DNA of 64,000 bases from Pseudofabraea citricarpa (Eukaryota > Ascomycota > Leotiomycetes > Helotiales > Dermateaceae): contig JAPWGK010000002.1 of the NCBI GenBank assembly GCA_029641185.1, positions 3,348,001-3,412,000 on the forward strand, written 5' to 3'. Made by a program: the position numbers and the translations under genes. The notes beneath the pieces were generated by a model. That model had not been told where the DNA came from, made no database searches, and saw only the letters and a program-made list of their open reading frames with translations. This document shows, piece by piece, positions 37,101 through 50,748 of the stretch. Each line of letters opens with the position of its first letter. The first letter of the stretch is position 1.

Positions 37101-40100
37101 CTTTTACTTAAGTTTTACTTATTATTATTAGTAACTTCTAGATTATTTTCTTCTTTTACTAATATATATTTATATTATATAATAAAAAGATATTATTAAG
37201 TCTTTTTTATATCTTCTTTTTTATTTTTAGTTAAGTAATTACCTCTCTTAACTATTATTTTATAATTAATTTATAATATAATCTTTTTACTTTTATCTCT
37301 TTTTTCTTATTTATTTATTATCTTTTTTTAATTTATTATAAGTAATATTTCTCTTAGCTTTAGATTAGTATTTAATAGGATTTTCTTAATTATCCGACTA
37401 ATTTATTTTCTAGTTATTATTATATATATCTTACCTACGGTATTATTTAATTTATAAGAGCTAATATAAGTTTTTATAAATTCTTTCTTTTTTATATATC
37501 TAATAAGCTTCTATTATATTCCTAGTAATTATTACTAAGATACTTAAGTAATATCTCTAAATATATATTAGATATTAGAATCGAATATTAGTAGCTACTT
37601 TCTTTTTTCTTTCTTTAAAATTATAATATAAATTCCTTACGTATATTATTTAATAATTAATTATTTTTTAGTAATTATTTTTACCTAGGTTTTCGTCTAA
37701 GTAATAAAAAACCTAACCTAAAATCTTTTTCTTTCTTATAATTTACTAAAAAATATATTAAATATATATAAGTTCTTATAATCTATAAAATCTTTTTAGT
37801 TTAGTTTACTTAGTTAATCTTCGAACGCGATCGAGTATATAATAAGAAGTTACGTTATATTAATTAGTTTTTAAGGGTTTTTATTTTTATCTTTATAGCT
37901 TGCGTATAATTACTAGAGATATTATTATATCTTTACTATTATATTTTATTATCTTAATTTACTAGGTTTAAGTATATTAGAATTCGTAGGGGAGATATCT
38001 AATAACTTATTAGGGTTAAAATAAGTTTTCTAAAATATAATAATATATATAATTTAATAGAAAGAAGTAATAATTAAATATAATCTATAAAGTTTATCTT
38101 ATATTCTTATTATTTCTTAGCTTCTTAGTACTAGAATAATATTATTCTAATATAAGATAATCTTATATTATTATTTATTCCGGCTCTTATTAGTTCCTAT
38201 TAATTATAATTTCTTAGGCTTATAATAAAATTAACTAAGGTTTTAATATATATATCTTTAGTATATACTCTTTAATTTATAGCTTAAATTTAATTAATAG
38301 ATATAATTCTTTAGGTATTTCGATCCTAGTTAATAACTTTACTTTTATTAGATTTACTTATCTTCTTAATATTACTTTTATAAGGCTTTTAACTTTAATA
38401 CTTAACCTAAAAGTTTCGAATTAATCTCTTAGAAGTAGCTTTATAAGTTTATTTATTACTTGTTTATTTATTAAGATATATTATAAGTTAATATTTTTAT
38501 TTATTATTCTCTTATATATATAATAATATTATATATTAATATATTTTATTTAAGTATAAAATTATAAGTTATAAGCGAGTATTATAACTCTCTAGTTATT
38601 ATAAAATATAATAATAGCTACTTCTTTTTATAGCGAAACTTATATTAATAACCTTTTTAATTAGATAATCTTTTTTGCCGCTTATATTTATCTTATATAT
38701 TTTACCTTATATAAGAATAATATTATTATAATTTATTATTTTAAGAATTAGCTAATTATATTACTCCTAAGATTAAAGATATAATTAGATATTAACTTCT
38801 TAGTATCTTAATCCCTAGCTTAGTTAAAGTTAGAATATCTAAGTAATTTATTTAGGTTTTCTTAGAATATTAGATTAAAGTTAAGTATATCTTAAATATA
38901 CCTAAATATACGTTTTATTATCTTCTAATAAGTTTAGTCTAAGTTTAATATAAAACGGCTTATTATTAATATAATATAAGTAAGGTTTAGTTATATTCCT
39001 AGTATAATATATATTAGTAATCTTATAGCTAATTAATATTAGCGCTTAGATTTAAGAGTTACTTTTATTTATAAGTTCCTAGGAATTAATTAACTACTAG
39101 TTTCTATTAGTATTATAATAGCTACGTAGTTATTTATTCCGAACTTCTTAAGTATTATTTTTAGGTATTCTTTTTACCCTAGGTAAAGTATACGCTTTTA
39201 TTAGTTATAAGTAATTAATATCCTAAGATAATAATTATATAAGCTAAGATTTATTATTTAAAAGTAATCGCTTAACTTTTTCTTTAGTTATATAATTTCT
39301 CTTTTATCTTCTCTAAATATTAGTAGATTATTTATATAAACTATTATTATTAGTTCTTTTTTACTAAATATATTATTATTAGATTCTAAAAGTTTAAACC
39401 TAAGATTTCTAAGGAATATTAAAAGTATTAGATATTATATTCTTAGAGCTTATTTTAGTTTATAAAGTATTTTAATAAGCTTATATATTCTTCTTATCTT
39501 ATTATTAAATCTTTTAGGTTATTTTATATAAATCTTAGTATTAATATTTTCATATAAAAAGGTTATTTTTATATTTATTTATTTAATCTTTTAGTCTAAT
39601 ATTATTATAATAATAAATAATATCTTATAACTTATTAGTTTTATTATTAATATAAAAGTCTTATTATAATTAATATTAGCTTTTTACTTATTATTACGTG
39701 TTATTTATCTTACTTTATAATAAATAACTTTACTTTATTATCCTCTTTTATATTTATATACTTATTTTATATTAAGAATATTTTTATTTAATAATCGATT
39801 TATTAATTTTTATATTTTATTATTTATTAGAAAGATATATTTCTCTTTTATTATTTCTTCTTATAACTTACGTTCTAGTAAGTTTTTTACTTACTTATAA
39901 AACTTAGGCTCGAAAAGCTTTATTTTATAGACTTATATAAGAAATACTAGTAGCTTTTAGGTTTTTATTATATTCTTAATTATCTCTTTTACTTTTTCTT
40001 TTTTAGCTAATAAGCTAATAAGATCGAGTAAAAAGTTTCTATAATAAAGCTTTAAGTATATATTAAAAGTAAATTTATCTTTTAATCTAAATATACTTTC

Positions 40101-43100
40101 CTCTAATATCTTAATTACTTCTAAGTTATTTTCTTTACTTAGTTACGTTTTAATTACTAGGCTAAGGTTATTTTCTTTACTTTATTTATTTATTTATATA
40201 AGGTTATTTTTTATATTTTATATTTTATAATAAGATAAATTATTATTATTATTATTATTATTTATTATAATAAGATAATTAGATTTATTATTTTTTTTTC
40301 CTCTTATATCTAATATATTATTATTTAGCTAATACCTTTTAGCTAAGGGTAATATTTTATTAAGCTTTATTAGAATAAAGCTAGTAATAATTATTATAAA
40401 GTTTTTCTTTATAATATAATAATTAATTACTTATATAATCTTTTTATCTAAGATAAATACTTAATAAATATAACTTTCTTTATATCTTATAAGTTTTCTA
40501 ATAATAATTTTTCTTTTTACTTTCTTTTTTAGTTTCTTTCTAATTAGGTTATATATTATAAATCTAATTCTTCGTATATATCTAAAGTTAAGATAAATAT
40601 AATTTATTATCTTAAAAGAGGTTTTCCTAATAATATTATATAAATATTAGTTATAAATATACTAGGTTATTTATAATAGTTTAAGCTAATATTTAATTAG
40701 TATATTAAAGTTATAAGATAATATCTTTACTTATAATTATAAGTAATACTTAATATTTTCTATTATTTTATTTATCTAGGGATTATATATTATAAAAGAC
40801 TCTTATATTATCTTTTTAGAAATTATAAACGTTTTTATTTAGTAAGATAAGTTTTTATTTATATTATTAAACTAAATTTAATAGAAGGTTTATCTTAGTT
40901 TTTCCTAATATTTCTTATAATATAAGAACTTCTTATATAACTCCCTTTTATATTTTAATAAATAATATACTCCTTCTTTTATAAAGTTATAATAGAAATA
41001 TATAAAAAACTTAGCTTAATCGAAAGCTATAATTATTAGTCCTTATATATTAATATATATAAGATTATTTAATATTATTCTAGCCCGAATTTTTTTATTA
41101 TATAATTTCTTTTTTAATTTTATATTAATATAATTTATATAAGTATATATTTCTAGTTTCTTTATAAAGTTAATTTCGTATAATATCTTTTATAATTTCT
41201 TAAGGTTTTATTTCCTAAGATAACTTAGTCGTTTATATTAGAAGATATATTTAGGTTTTATAATAAAAGCTAATATAATTATTTCGGTTAATTATTATTT
41301 TATAAGCGTAAATTCTAATATTTAGAGGTTATATTATAACTTTAATAGAAATATAATATCGATTTTATTTTTCCTTTTAGCGCTCTTTCTACTAATAATT
41401 CCTTTCTTTAGGTTAAGATTTATTATAAGGTTTTTTTCTAGTAATTTTTTATAAGATAAAAGGTTAATTCCTAAGATTAAATAATATATTATATCTAATA
41501 ATACTAGGATTCTTATTTTTCTAGAGTTTATCTTATACTTTAGGTATATTATATCTTTCCTAAGAAGTACTTATATAATTCCTTTAATCTCTTTTACTTT
41601 TTTTTTATTCTTTTTACTTATAGGTTTAAAAATACAAAATACGTCTCGATTATTATAAATATATCTCGTATATTTATTATCTATTACCTAGGAGGTATTT
41701 TTTCTTACTAATATTAATAATATTATTTTAGTATATATAATATACGTAAGGTATACGAGTATTCCTAAGATAAGCGTATTATTATTCGAGTTATTATTAT
41801 ACCTAGGTTTTTTCTTTTTCTTATAACTTCTTTTTTTCTCTTTTATAATCTTCTTTTATTTTAGATATAAAAACTTAATAAAATATTTATTATTCGTATA
41901 ATAATCTTTTTTATAAGTATTATAATACTTAATTTTAATCGTATACTTTCCTATTACTAAGGTTATAATTATTATATTAGAGCTTTTATATATTTATTAT
42001 TCTTTTTTTTATATTATTATTTAGAGTCTTATAAAGTTTATTATCTTCTTATTATCCCTAATATAATTATTATTTTAAGTCTAATATATCTTAAAAGACT
42101 CGAATATAAGAGTAAGTTTATATATATAAATTTATATAAGCTAGGCTATAAGTAATATTATATTATTAGATAAGAGTTTTAGTTTATTATTAAGAAATAC
42201 GAAGCGATTATTATACTTTATAATAAATATCCTTATAATTATCTAAATATAAGAATATTAGTTTTCTTATAAGGTTATTAAATATAGCTAATCTCTTTAG
42301 CTTAAATAAGCTTTTTAGCTTAGCTAATAAGATTATTATATCGTTCGAGTTATCTTTAATATATTAAAATATTATATATTTATATCTTAATTTAATTAGT
42401 TATAATATTTTATCTTATATTTTATTTTATTTATTAATCTTATATTTTTATTTATCGTTTATTTCTCTTTTAATTAGTAATATTATAAGATAAATAATCT
42501 CGTTTATATTAGTATATTATATTTATCTTATTATTATTATACGTCTTATAAGCTTTTACTTTTCGTATATAATAATCTTCTTAATATAATAGTTTTTATA
42601 ATAAAAAGTATTAATAATTTAATACTAGAATTCTTATTAGTTAATTTTATTAAGATAAAAGACTTATAAGAGGAGGTTTCTTATTAATTTCGTTTTAGAT
42701 ATCTTAGGTTTTCTTCTAATACTTTTCGTTTTATTAGTCTAATAAGTATCTTTAGTTTTAGTATAATAAGTTCTTTTTTAATAACTCTTTCGGACGTATA
42801 TATTATAAATACTTTTTATAATATTATCTCTCGTACTTATAATTTAAATAATAATATTAGGCTAAGTAATAAAAGTATTTCTTTAGATATTATTAATTTA
42901 GTATTATTAACTAAGACTAATAGTAAACTAGGTAATTTATAATCTAATAAAGATATATTTTCTTTAAAATCTTTAAGGGATATATTAAAAAGTAATAATA
43001 TATATCTAGGAAAGAAATTTAGTCGAAAGTTAAGTTAAATATTTCTTTTATTCTTAGGAAATTATTCTTTTAGTAATTTACTAAGATTAGGTTTTTATTT

Positions 43101-43434
43101 TATATTAATTAGTTATCTTAAATTTTCTAAGATAATTAAGAGAATCCTAAAGCTTATTTTTAGGGTTCTAGGGTAATCTAGTACTTATACGCTATCGTAT
43201 ATTACTCTTAGTAAATTTCCTAGCTATTTTTATTTTATTATATCTTCTAGTTATTTTTAGTAAAGTCGTATTATTACTATAATCTCTTTACTATTAGGTA
43301 CTTATATAAAGGTTTTCTCTAAGATATATTTAATATTTTTAAAGGTATATTATAGTATATCTTTTAGAATATTTTTAAGTATATATATAATATAATAAAC
43401 TAATATATACTTAGTTAGATTTATAGCGCTAAGC
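37101..43434 (-). pseudogene. Copia-2 gag-pol remnant
   Basis: Read on the minus strand, about 39290-39360 gives VYINNLLIFRED followed by KKKLSDYF, which is the copia reverse-transcriptase active-site region with both aspartates turned to asparagine (D to N by G-to-A). Further residues down to about 39000 fit the LGI and iL..fg parts of the domain. Stops occur every few dozen codons throughout. Confidence 0.75.
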
Positions 43435-43448
43435 CTAGGCTTATAACC
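43435..43448 (-). other. Copia-2 primer-binding site, initiator tRNA-Met anticodon-arm type
   Basis: On the minus strand GGTTATAAGCCTAG abuts the 5' LTR. It equals GGTTATGAGCCCAG with two RIP-type changes. Confidence 0.7.
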
Positions 43449-43600
43449 TAGTAAAAATATAATAGGAAAGTATTTTATTATCTTATTCCTTAAGGAAATA
43501 AGAGAGAGCTAAACTAAGAAGTATTTATATATATTAAGGTTAGGTAATATATTAGGTAATATATTAGGTAACTAAGTTAAGGCTTAGTAGTATTTTAATA
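43449..43600 (-). repeat. Copia-2 5' LTR
   Basis: 152 bp; partner of 36949-37100 and less mutated than it, for example keeping AAGGAAATAAGAGAGAGC. Followed on its right by the ATAAT target duplication. Confidence 0.85.
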
Positions 43601-43605
43601 ATAAT

Positions 43606-45978
43606 AATATTTCCTAACTATTTATATATATATATAACTAATATATAAAATCTAACTAGTTTATTATTATAATATAATATATATATATATAAAATAGCTT
43701 CTAATATTTCCTTTAAAGGAAATAAATTAATTAATATAACTAATTATATCAAATAAAAAATTAATATTTATTTATTCCTTAAAATTAATAGTTTTATATC
43801 TTATATTAATAATACTAAAACCGAATCTAATAAAAACTTATATTTTAATAAAAAGTTATTTAATTCTAATAAAGTTAATTATAAAAAACCTTTTAGTAAG
43901 AAATTAGTAGTTAAATATTATAAAAAAGAATCTAAATATAATAGGAATAATTTAAAAGTACTAGGTACCTTATAATTTATTATTTTAATTAAAATAAATA
44001 AAAGATTTAAGAATTAAAAAAATACTAATAACTTATATTTAGCTATTAATAATATCTTTAGTAAATCTACTATTAAATTAATAGGGAGATACTTTAATAA
44101 ATTAATTAAAGCTAATTATAATTCTTATTTAAATATTAATAAATATACTAGTATTATTTAATTATTAAATATATATTTAAAAGAATTAGGTTATAAAGTT
44201 CCTAGAATATTTTTAGTATAAATTATATTTAAAGGATTATTTAGCTCTTTTAATTTATTCGCCTCTAGGAAATTTAAGGAATTAAGAAAGAATATTAAAT
44301 TAATTAATATTCCTAAATTAATATCTAAATTAATTTTAGAGGAATAATAAATAAATATTAATATAAAAGCTAATAAAGCTAGTAATAGTAAAAATATTCC
44401 TTATTATAAATCGTATAATAAAAAAGATTATCTTAAATCTAATTATTTTATTAAATATCCTAAATTATATAATAAAAATAATACGAATAAAAAGAATAAA
44501 AAGAAGTTTTTAAATAAAAATAATTCGAATAAATCTAATTTAAATAATAATAAAAAATAAAAGAATTTAAATAAAAAATCGAATACTAAGGATAATTCGA
44601 CTAAATTAATTATATTAGAATATATAAATTTATATTATATTAAATCTAAAGATAATAATCCTAGTATTAATTTAGTTAATTATTTAGATAATAAAATTAT
44701 CCTTAATTTAGGTACTATTAAATATTATACAAATAATAAAAATTAATTATTAGATTATAAACTAATTAATAATAAAAATATTATACTAGCTAATAGTAAT
44801 AAAATTCCTATTAAAAGAATAAGAAATATTCTTATATTATATAAAGATTAGGAAATTATTATTATAAAAATTAATTATATTTCTAAATTAAAAACTACTT
44901 TAATTAATACTAAAGAATTAACTAATAAAAAGTAAACCTTAGTATTTTCGAATAATAAAGCGTATATAACTAATATTAATAAATTAATTAAAATCGAAGT
45001 TATTTAGATATTTAAGTAAATTATAATATACTTAAACTTATAATATATAAAGTTAAAAGTATTCCTAAAAAGGAAACTAATTTAGACTTATATTATAAAA
45101 GATTAAGTTATATAAATAAAAACTTTATAATTAAAATTATAAAAAATACTAAAAAATTAATTATTCCTAATAATAAAAATTATAATAATTATAATTTATA
45201 TTATTATAATAAATTTACTAAAATAATTAGTCGAATTCTATAAAAAGAACTTATTATTATATTAATTAATTTTAATATAAATTTATATAATTCTTTTAAA
45301 ATACTAGGAATAAAAGGCTAAAAATATTTTATAACTTTTACTTATAATAAATCTAAGTATATTTAGTTATATAATATAAAATTAAAAGCCGAAGCTATAA
45401 ATATATTAATTAATTTTTATAATTTAATTAAATATTAATTTAATATAAAAAATAAAGTATTAAGGTTAAATAATACTCTTAAATTAAAATTAAATAAATA
45501 GATTTTATTTACTAATTTAAAAGGAATTATATCTAAATATATAAGTTCTTATACCTAATTATAAAATAATATATTAAAGCGTTTAAATTATTATATTATA
45601 AAACGATTAGTTAGTATTTATAAAGAGAAAAATATTCCCTTAAAACTTTAGCTTTATATAATTTAATTTATAGCTTATTATATATATAAAAAATAAAACT
45701 TATAATTTTATTATAAATAAAACTTCGTATAAAGTTATTACTAATAATAAACCTAATATTTCTTATATTAAAATAATAGGTTTTTTATATTATATATTAA
45801 AACCTAAAGAAAAAAGAAATAATAAATTTACTAATAAAATAAATAAAAGAATATTATTAAGCTTCGAATCGTCTAATAATTACTTAGTATATATACCTAA
45901 TAAAGGTATTATTAGTACTAGGGATATAATAATAAAAGAAGAATTATATTATAAAGATAATTATATTAATACGAAAAA
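43606..45978 (+). pseudogene. Copia-1 gag, protease and integrase remnant
   Basis: Plus-strand translation gives a decayed zinc knuckle at about 44398-44460 (YYKSYNKKDYLKSNY, cysteines turned to tyrosine), a protease-like ILNLGTIKYYTNN near 44698-44740, a pre-integrase zinc region near 45085-45230 (DLYYKRLSYINK) and integrase-core segments such as YFITFTYNKSKYI near 45330. Frequent stops show it is dead. Neighbours on the right are TIR copy 2 and the linker to reverse transcriptase. Confidence 0.8.
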
Positions 45979-46722
45979 TATCTATAAACTAGGAAAGTTA
46001 TTAGTAATACTAAAAGTATACTAATAATATTAAAAGGTAATAATCTTATATCCTACTTTCTAGTACGATTAATAAGAGTATAAGTACGTTTAATAAGCTT
46101 TTAGTAATAAACGTAATATACTAAGCGTATTTAATATAATTAGAAAACTATTATATATAATTAATACTTTTTGCCGAATCTCTAAGTAAAATTATAAGCG
46201 AATCTTTTTTTTATTTTTAAATATTATTATTATTACTATTATTATTATTATTATTACTATTATTACTACTATTACTACTATTACTATTACTTATATATTA
46301 TTATATATATTATATAAGAACGAATTTATACGAATCGAACGAATATATTAATTATTTTTATATAATATAATTATTCGTATATATATATAAGTTACGAAAA
46401 GGGAATTATATTAAAACACGTATAAGCTAACGTTATTCCGGTCACGTGACGCGGGCTAATATAAGTCCGACCTAGAAGGATATTCGATTATTAGAGTAAT
46501 AGTTACTCTAATATTATATAACCTTCCTTTAGTACGATTAGCTAACTAGCACGAAATAATATTATAATTAGCTAGCTAATATAAAATAATATTATAAAAT
46601 ATATATTATAATTATAAGGTATACTACTAATAATATTAAACGCGACTAAAGCGCTTATTAAACGTATTTTTCGCTTAGTAAGCGGAATAATATTATTCCT
46701 AGTAATTCCTAGTTTATAAATA
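45979..46722 (-). mobile_element. TIR element copy 2 (MITE-like, inverted, RIP-mutated)
   Basis: 744 bp, the same length as copy 1 but in opposite orientation. Ends are TATCTATAAACTAGGAA and its complement; flanking dinucleotides are AA on both sides. It lies between the integrase and the linker of Copia-1. It shares many mutated sites with copy 1. Confidence 0.8.
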
Positions 46723-47245
<523 letters not shown>

Positions 47246-47928
47246 CATCCGCAAACCGGGAATTGCTAGGAATAACGTTATTCCGCTTACCAAGCGAAAG
47301 GTGCGTTTGGCGGGCGCTCTAGCGCACCTTTGGCACTATTAGCAGCGTGCCTTATAATTATGGCACGCGTTTCGCAACGTTATTCCGTGCCGGTTAGCTA
47401 ACCGCACCGAAGGCAGGTCACGTGACATCGGAACGACTATTACCCCGACGGTCGAATAACCCTCCGGGTCGGACCTGTATTCGCCCGCGTCACGTGACCG
47501 GAACAACGTCGGCCCGTATATGTTTTGATGTGGTTCCCTTTTCGGAACTTATATATATATACGAATAACCATATTATATAAAAATAATCAATATATTCGT
47601 TCGATTCGTACAAATTCGTTCCCATATATAACGTGCGTGATAGTATATAAGTGGTAGTAGTAGTGGTAGTGGTGGTGGTGGTAATATTCAAAAAAAAAAA
47701 AAGATTCGCTTAAGGTTTTCCTCAAAAAATTAGCTAAAAGCGTCGACTGCGCACGGTGGTTTTCCAACTGCACCAAACGCGCTTAGCGTATTACGTTTGC
47801 TGCCAAAAGCTCGCTAAACGCACCTATGCCTTTGCCAATCGCGCTAGAAAGCGGGACATGAGATTATCGCCTTTTGGCACCATTGGCACGCTTTTGGCAC
47901 TACCAACAACTTTCCCGGTTTGCGGATG
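47246..47928 (+). mobile_element. TIR element copy 3 (MITE-like), intact and free of RIP
   Basis: 683 bp of normal base composition inside AT-rich dead DNA. Terminal inverted repeats are perfect for 17 bp (CATCCGCAAACCGGGAA and complement), flanked by TA on each side (TACATCC...GGATGTA), consistent with a TA target duplication. Subterminal TTTGGCAC or TTGGCAC boxes occur near both ends, several times on the right. Two TCACGTGAC boxes lie at about 47417-47425 and 47490-47498. The short open frames are not transposase. It is a non-autonomous DNA transposon, possibly of a Tc1/mariner (Fot1/pogo) type by its TA target; the family is inferred. Confidence 0.85.
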
Positions 47929-47930
47929 TA

Positions 47931-49535
47931 ATACTAATTTAAATAATAATAATAATTTTTAAATTTTAGAAAATTATATTAATAATATTATTATTAATAA
48001 TAATAAAATTATTATTCCTAAGGAATTAGTAAAAAGTCGAATTCTAGAACCTAATAATTATAAAGAAGCTATAAATAATCCCTATAATAATTATTAGAAT
48101 AAAACTATAATAAAAGAATTAGAAACCTTAAAATCGAATAATATATATAACTTAGTAAAACTACCTAATAATTATATAAAACTACTTAAAACTAGATAGG
48201 TTTATAAATTAAAAGAAAGTAATATATATTACGAATTTAAAGCTCGATTTATAGCTAAAGGTTTCGAATAATTATATAATATTAATTATATTAATACTTT
48301 TGCTAGTATTATTAAATAAATAATATAGAAAATAATATTCGTATTAGCTTTATTAAATAATTAGGATATATATAAAATTAATATAATATCTGCTTTTATA
48401 TAAGATAATATAGATAATAATATATATTTATATTAACCTATAGGATTTAAAAATAAAGAAAATCCTAATTATATACTTAAATTAAATAAGGCTTTATATA
48501 ATTTAAAATAATTTGCTCGTATATAATATTATACGCTTAAAAATATATTAGTAATCGAATTAGGTTTTAAACTTTTACTAACTAAAGCGTATATATTTAT
48601 AAATAATAATACTAATATTATTATAATCGTATACGTAGATAATTTAGTAGTAGTTAGTAATATTAATAATATTAATAAATTTATTACTAATATATCTAAA
48701 TATCTAAAAGTTAAAAACCTAGACTTTATTAAGGAATATTTAGGAATATAAATCGATTATATTAAAAATTAATTACTTAAATTATATTAAGAGAAATATA
48801 TATATAAGATCCTTAAAAAATTTAATATAATTAATTATAAACTAATTAATACGCCTATAGATTATAAAATTAAATTAGAACCGAATAAATATACTAGGTT
48901 AATTACTAATATTAAATAAGCTTAAATAGCTATTAGTTTTTTTATAATCCTAATATTATATATAATATAATTAAATTATCTCGATTTATTTTAAATCCTA
49001 GTAATATTTATATAACTACTATTAAACGAATATTTAGATATTTAAAAGGAACTATAAATAAAAGAACGAATTATTTATATAATCCTTATATAAATAGATT
49101 TTATAATTTAGATTACGTAGGTGATTTAAAATAATATAAATTAACTAGCAGATATATATTCTTCTTAGGAAATAATCTTATATCGTAGAAATCAAAATTA
49201 TAGTTAATAATAGCTTAAAGTATTATAGAGGCTAAATATATAGCTATATATATATAATAGTAAAAGAATTAATATATATTAAATTAATTATAAAGGAATT
49301 AGGATTTTATAATTAAGAAAAATTCCCTTTATATACTAATAATAATAGAGCTTTATTATTAGCTAAGAATCCTAAATTTTATAAAAGAACTAAGTATATA
49401 ATAGTAAAATATTATTATATTTATAATTTAGTTAATAAATAAATAATCGACTTAATATATATAAACACGAATAATTAAAAAGTAGATAGTTTAATAAAGC
49501 TACTTGAAAAATATAAATTTGATTAATTTATAAAT
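47931..49535 (+). pseudogene. Copia-1 reverse transcriptase and RNase H remnant
   Basis: Plus-strand translation gives WNKTIIKELETLKS, then YKLKESNIYYEFKARFIAKG near 48208-48270, then IVYVDNLVVVS near 48622-48657, where the active-site YVDD has become YVDN. RNase H follows (ALLLAKNPKFYKRTKYI near 49345-49400). Many stops are RIP-type changes of CAA, CAG and TGG codons. Confidence 0.85.
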
Positions 49536-49567
49536 CAAATTAATATTAAATAATATATATATATATA

Positions 49568-49934
<367 letters not shown>

Positions 49935-49969
49935 AATTAAATATATAAAAAGTCCGTATTAAGGGAACG

Positions 49970-50594
49970 TATTAGATATTATTATATATAATATCGTACT
50001 TTTATATAAACTTATATAGTTTAAGGTTTTTATAGCTTTAGGAACAAAAAATAACTAAATTGATTTTTCCTAACTTAGTTATATAACTTTCCTAAAAAGG
50101 AAAAGTCTTATCCTATATAGTTTTTTATAAGGATTCTAAATTAGGAACAAATTTCTAAATCGAGACTAGTCTAATAGAATAATCTGGGTTTTTAGTAGTA
50201 TATACGATTTTTCGATTAAGTTTACTTAAATTATATAATATTAAACTTAATTTATACTTTTTATAATTTCTAGTATATTCGATTATAAATTAACGATTAT
50301 AAATTAATCTTGTATTATAATAATTGCTTACAAATATATATTAATTTATAATTAATATTATTAATATAATACGTGATATCAAATAAACTAGAATCAAATA
50401 TTTATATATATAATAAGGTAGTTATTCCTAAGCTACAAAGACTAACACAAATATAATATATATATAACTTATTTAATATATTCTATTATATTAATTATTC
50501 TTTAACTATTTACTAAGTTTATCACGTGATAGGATCCGTTCGATGCTATATATATTACTAGTACTTATATATTAGTATTATATATACTCTAATA
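49970..50594 (+). repeat. Copia-1 3' LTR
   Basis: 625 bp partner of 35427-36052. Preceded by a purine-rich AAGGGAACG that fits a polypurine tract. Confidence 0.85.
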
Positions 50595-50748
50595 CTCTAG
50601 TTAGTATTATCTTTAGCTTAAGTATTATTATCTTATCTCTAGTTAATATTATTTTTAGCTTAAGTATTATTATCTTATTCCTAGTTAGTATTATCTTTAA
50701 CTTAAGTATTATTATCTTATCTCTAGTTAGTATTATCTCTAGCTTTAG
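50595..50748. repeat. 42-bp tandem repeat, about 3.7 units
   Basis: Units start at 50595, 50637, 50679 and 50721 (the last partial), each beginning CTCTAGTTAGTATTATCTTT or a close variant. The array abuts the Copia-1 3' LTR. Confidence 0.85.

Larger units (their letters stand above)
36949..43600 (-). mobile_element. Copia-2: nested Ty1/copia element with target duplication
   Basis: Two 152-bp direct repeats (36949-37100 and 43449-43600) bound a 6.65-kb element. The 5-bp duplication ATAAT lies at 36944-36948 and 43601-43605, exactly flanking both LTRs. The primer-binding site and reverse-transcriptase remnants show minus-strand orientation. It interrupts the leader of Copia-1. RIP-type changes run through it, so it is dead. 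Confidence 0.88.

Noticed and set aside
47440..47962. Open frames of 62-83 codons within the intact TIR element
   Set aside because: They cover simple GTA/GTG repeats and element ends, overlap each other on both strands and show no transposase motif.
50595..50748. CRISPR-like spaced repeats
   Set aside because: The units abut directly with no spacers and the DNA is fungal; it is a plain tandem repeat.
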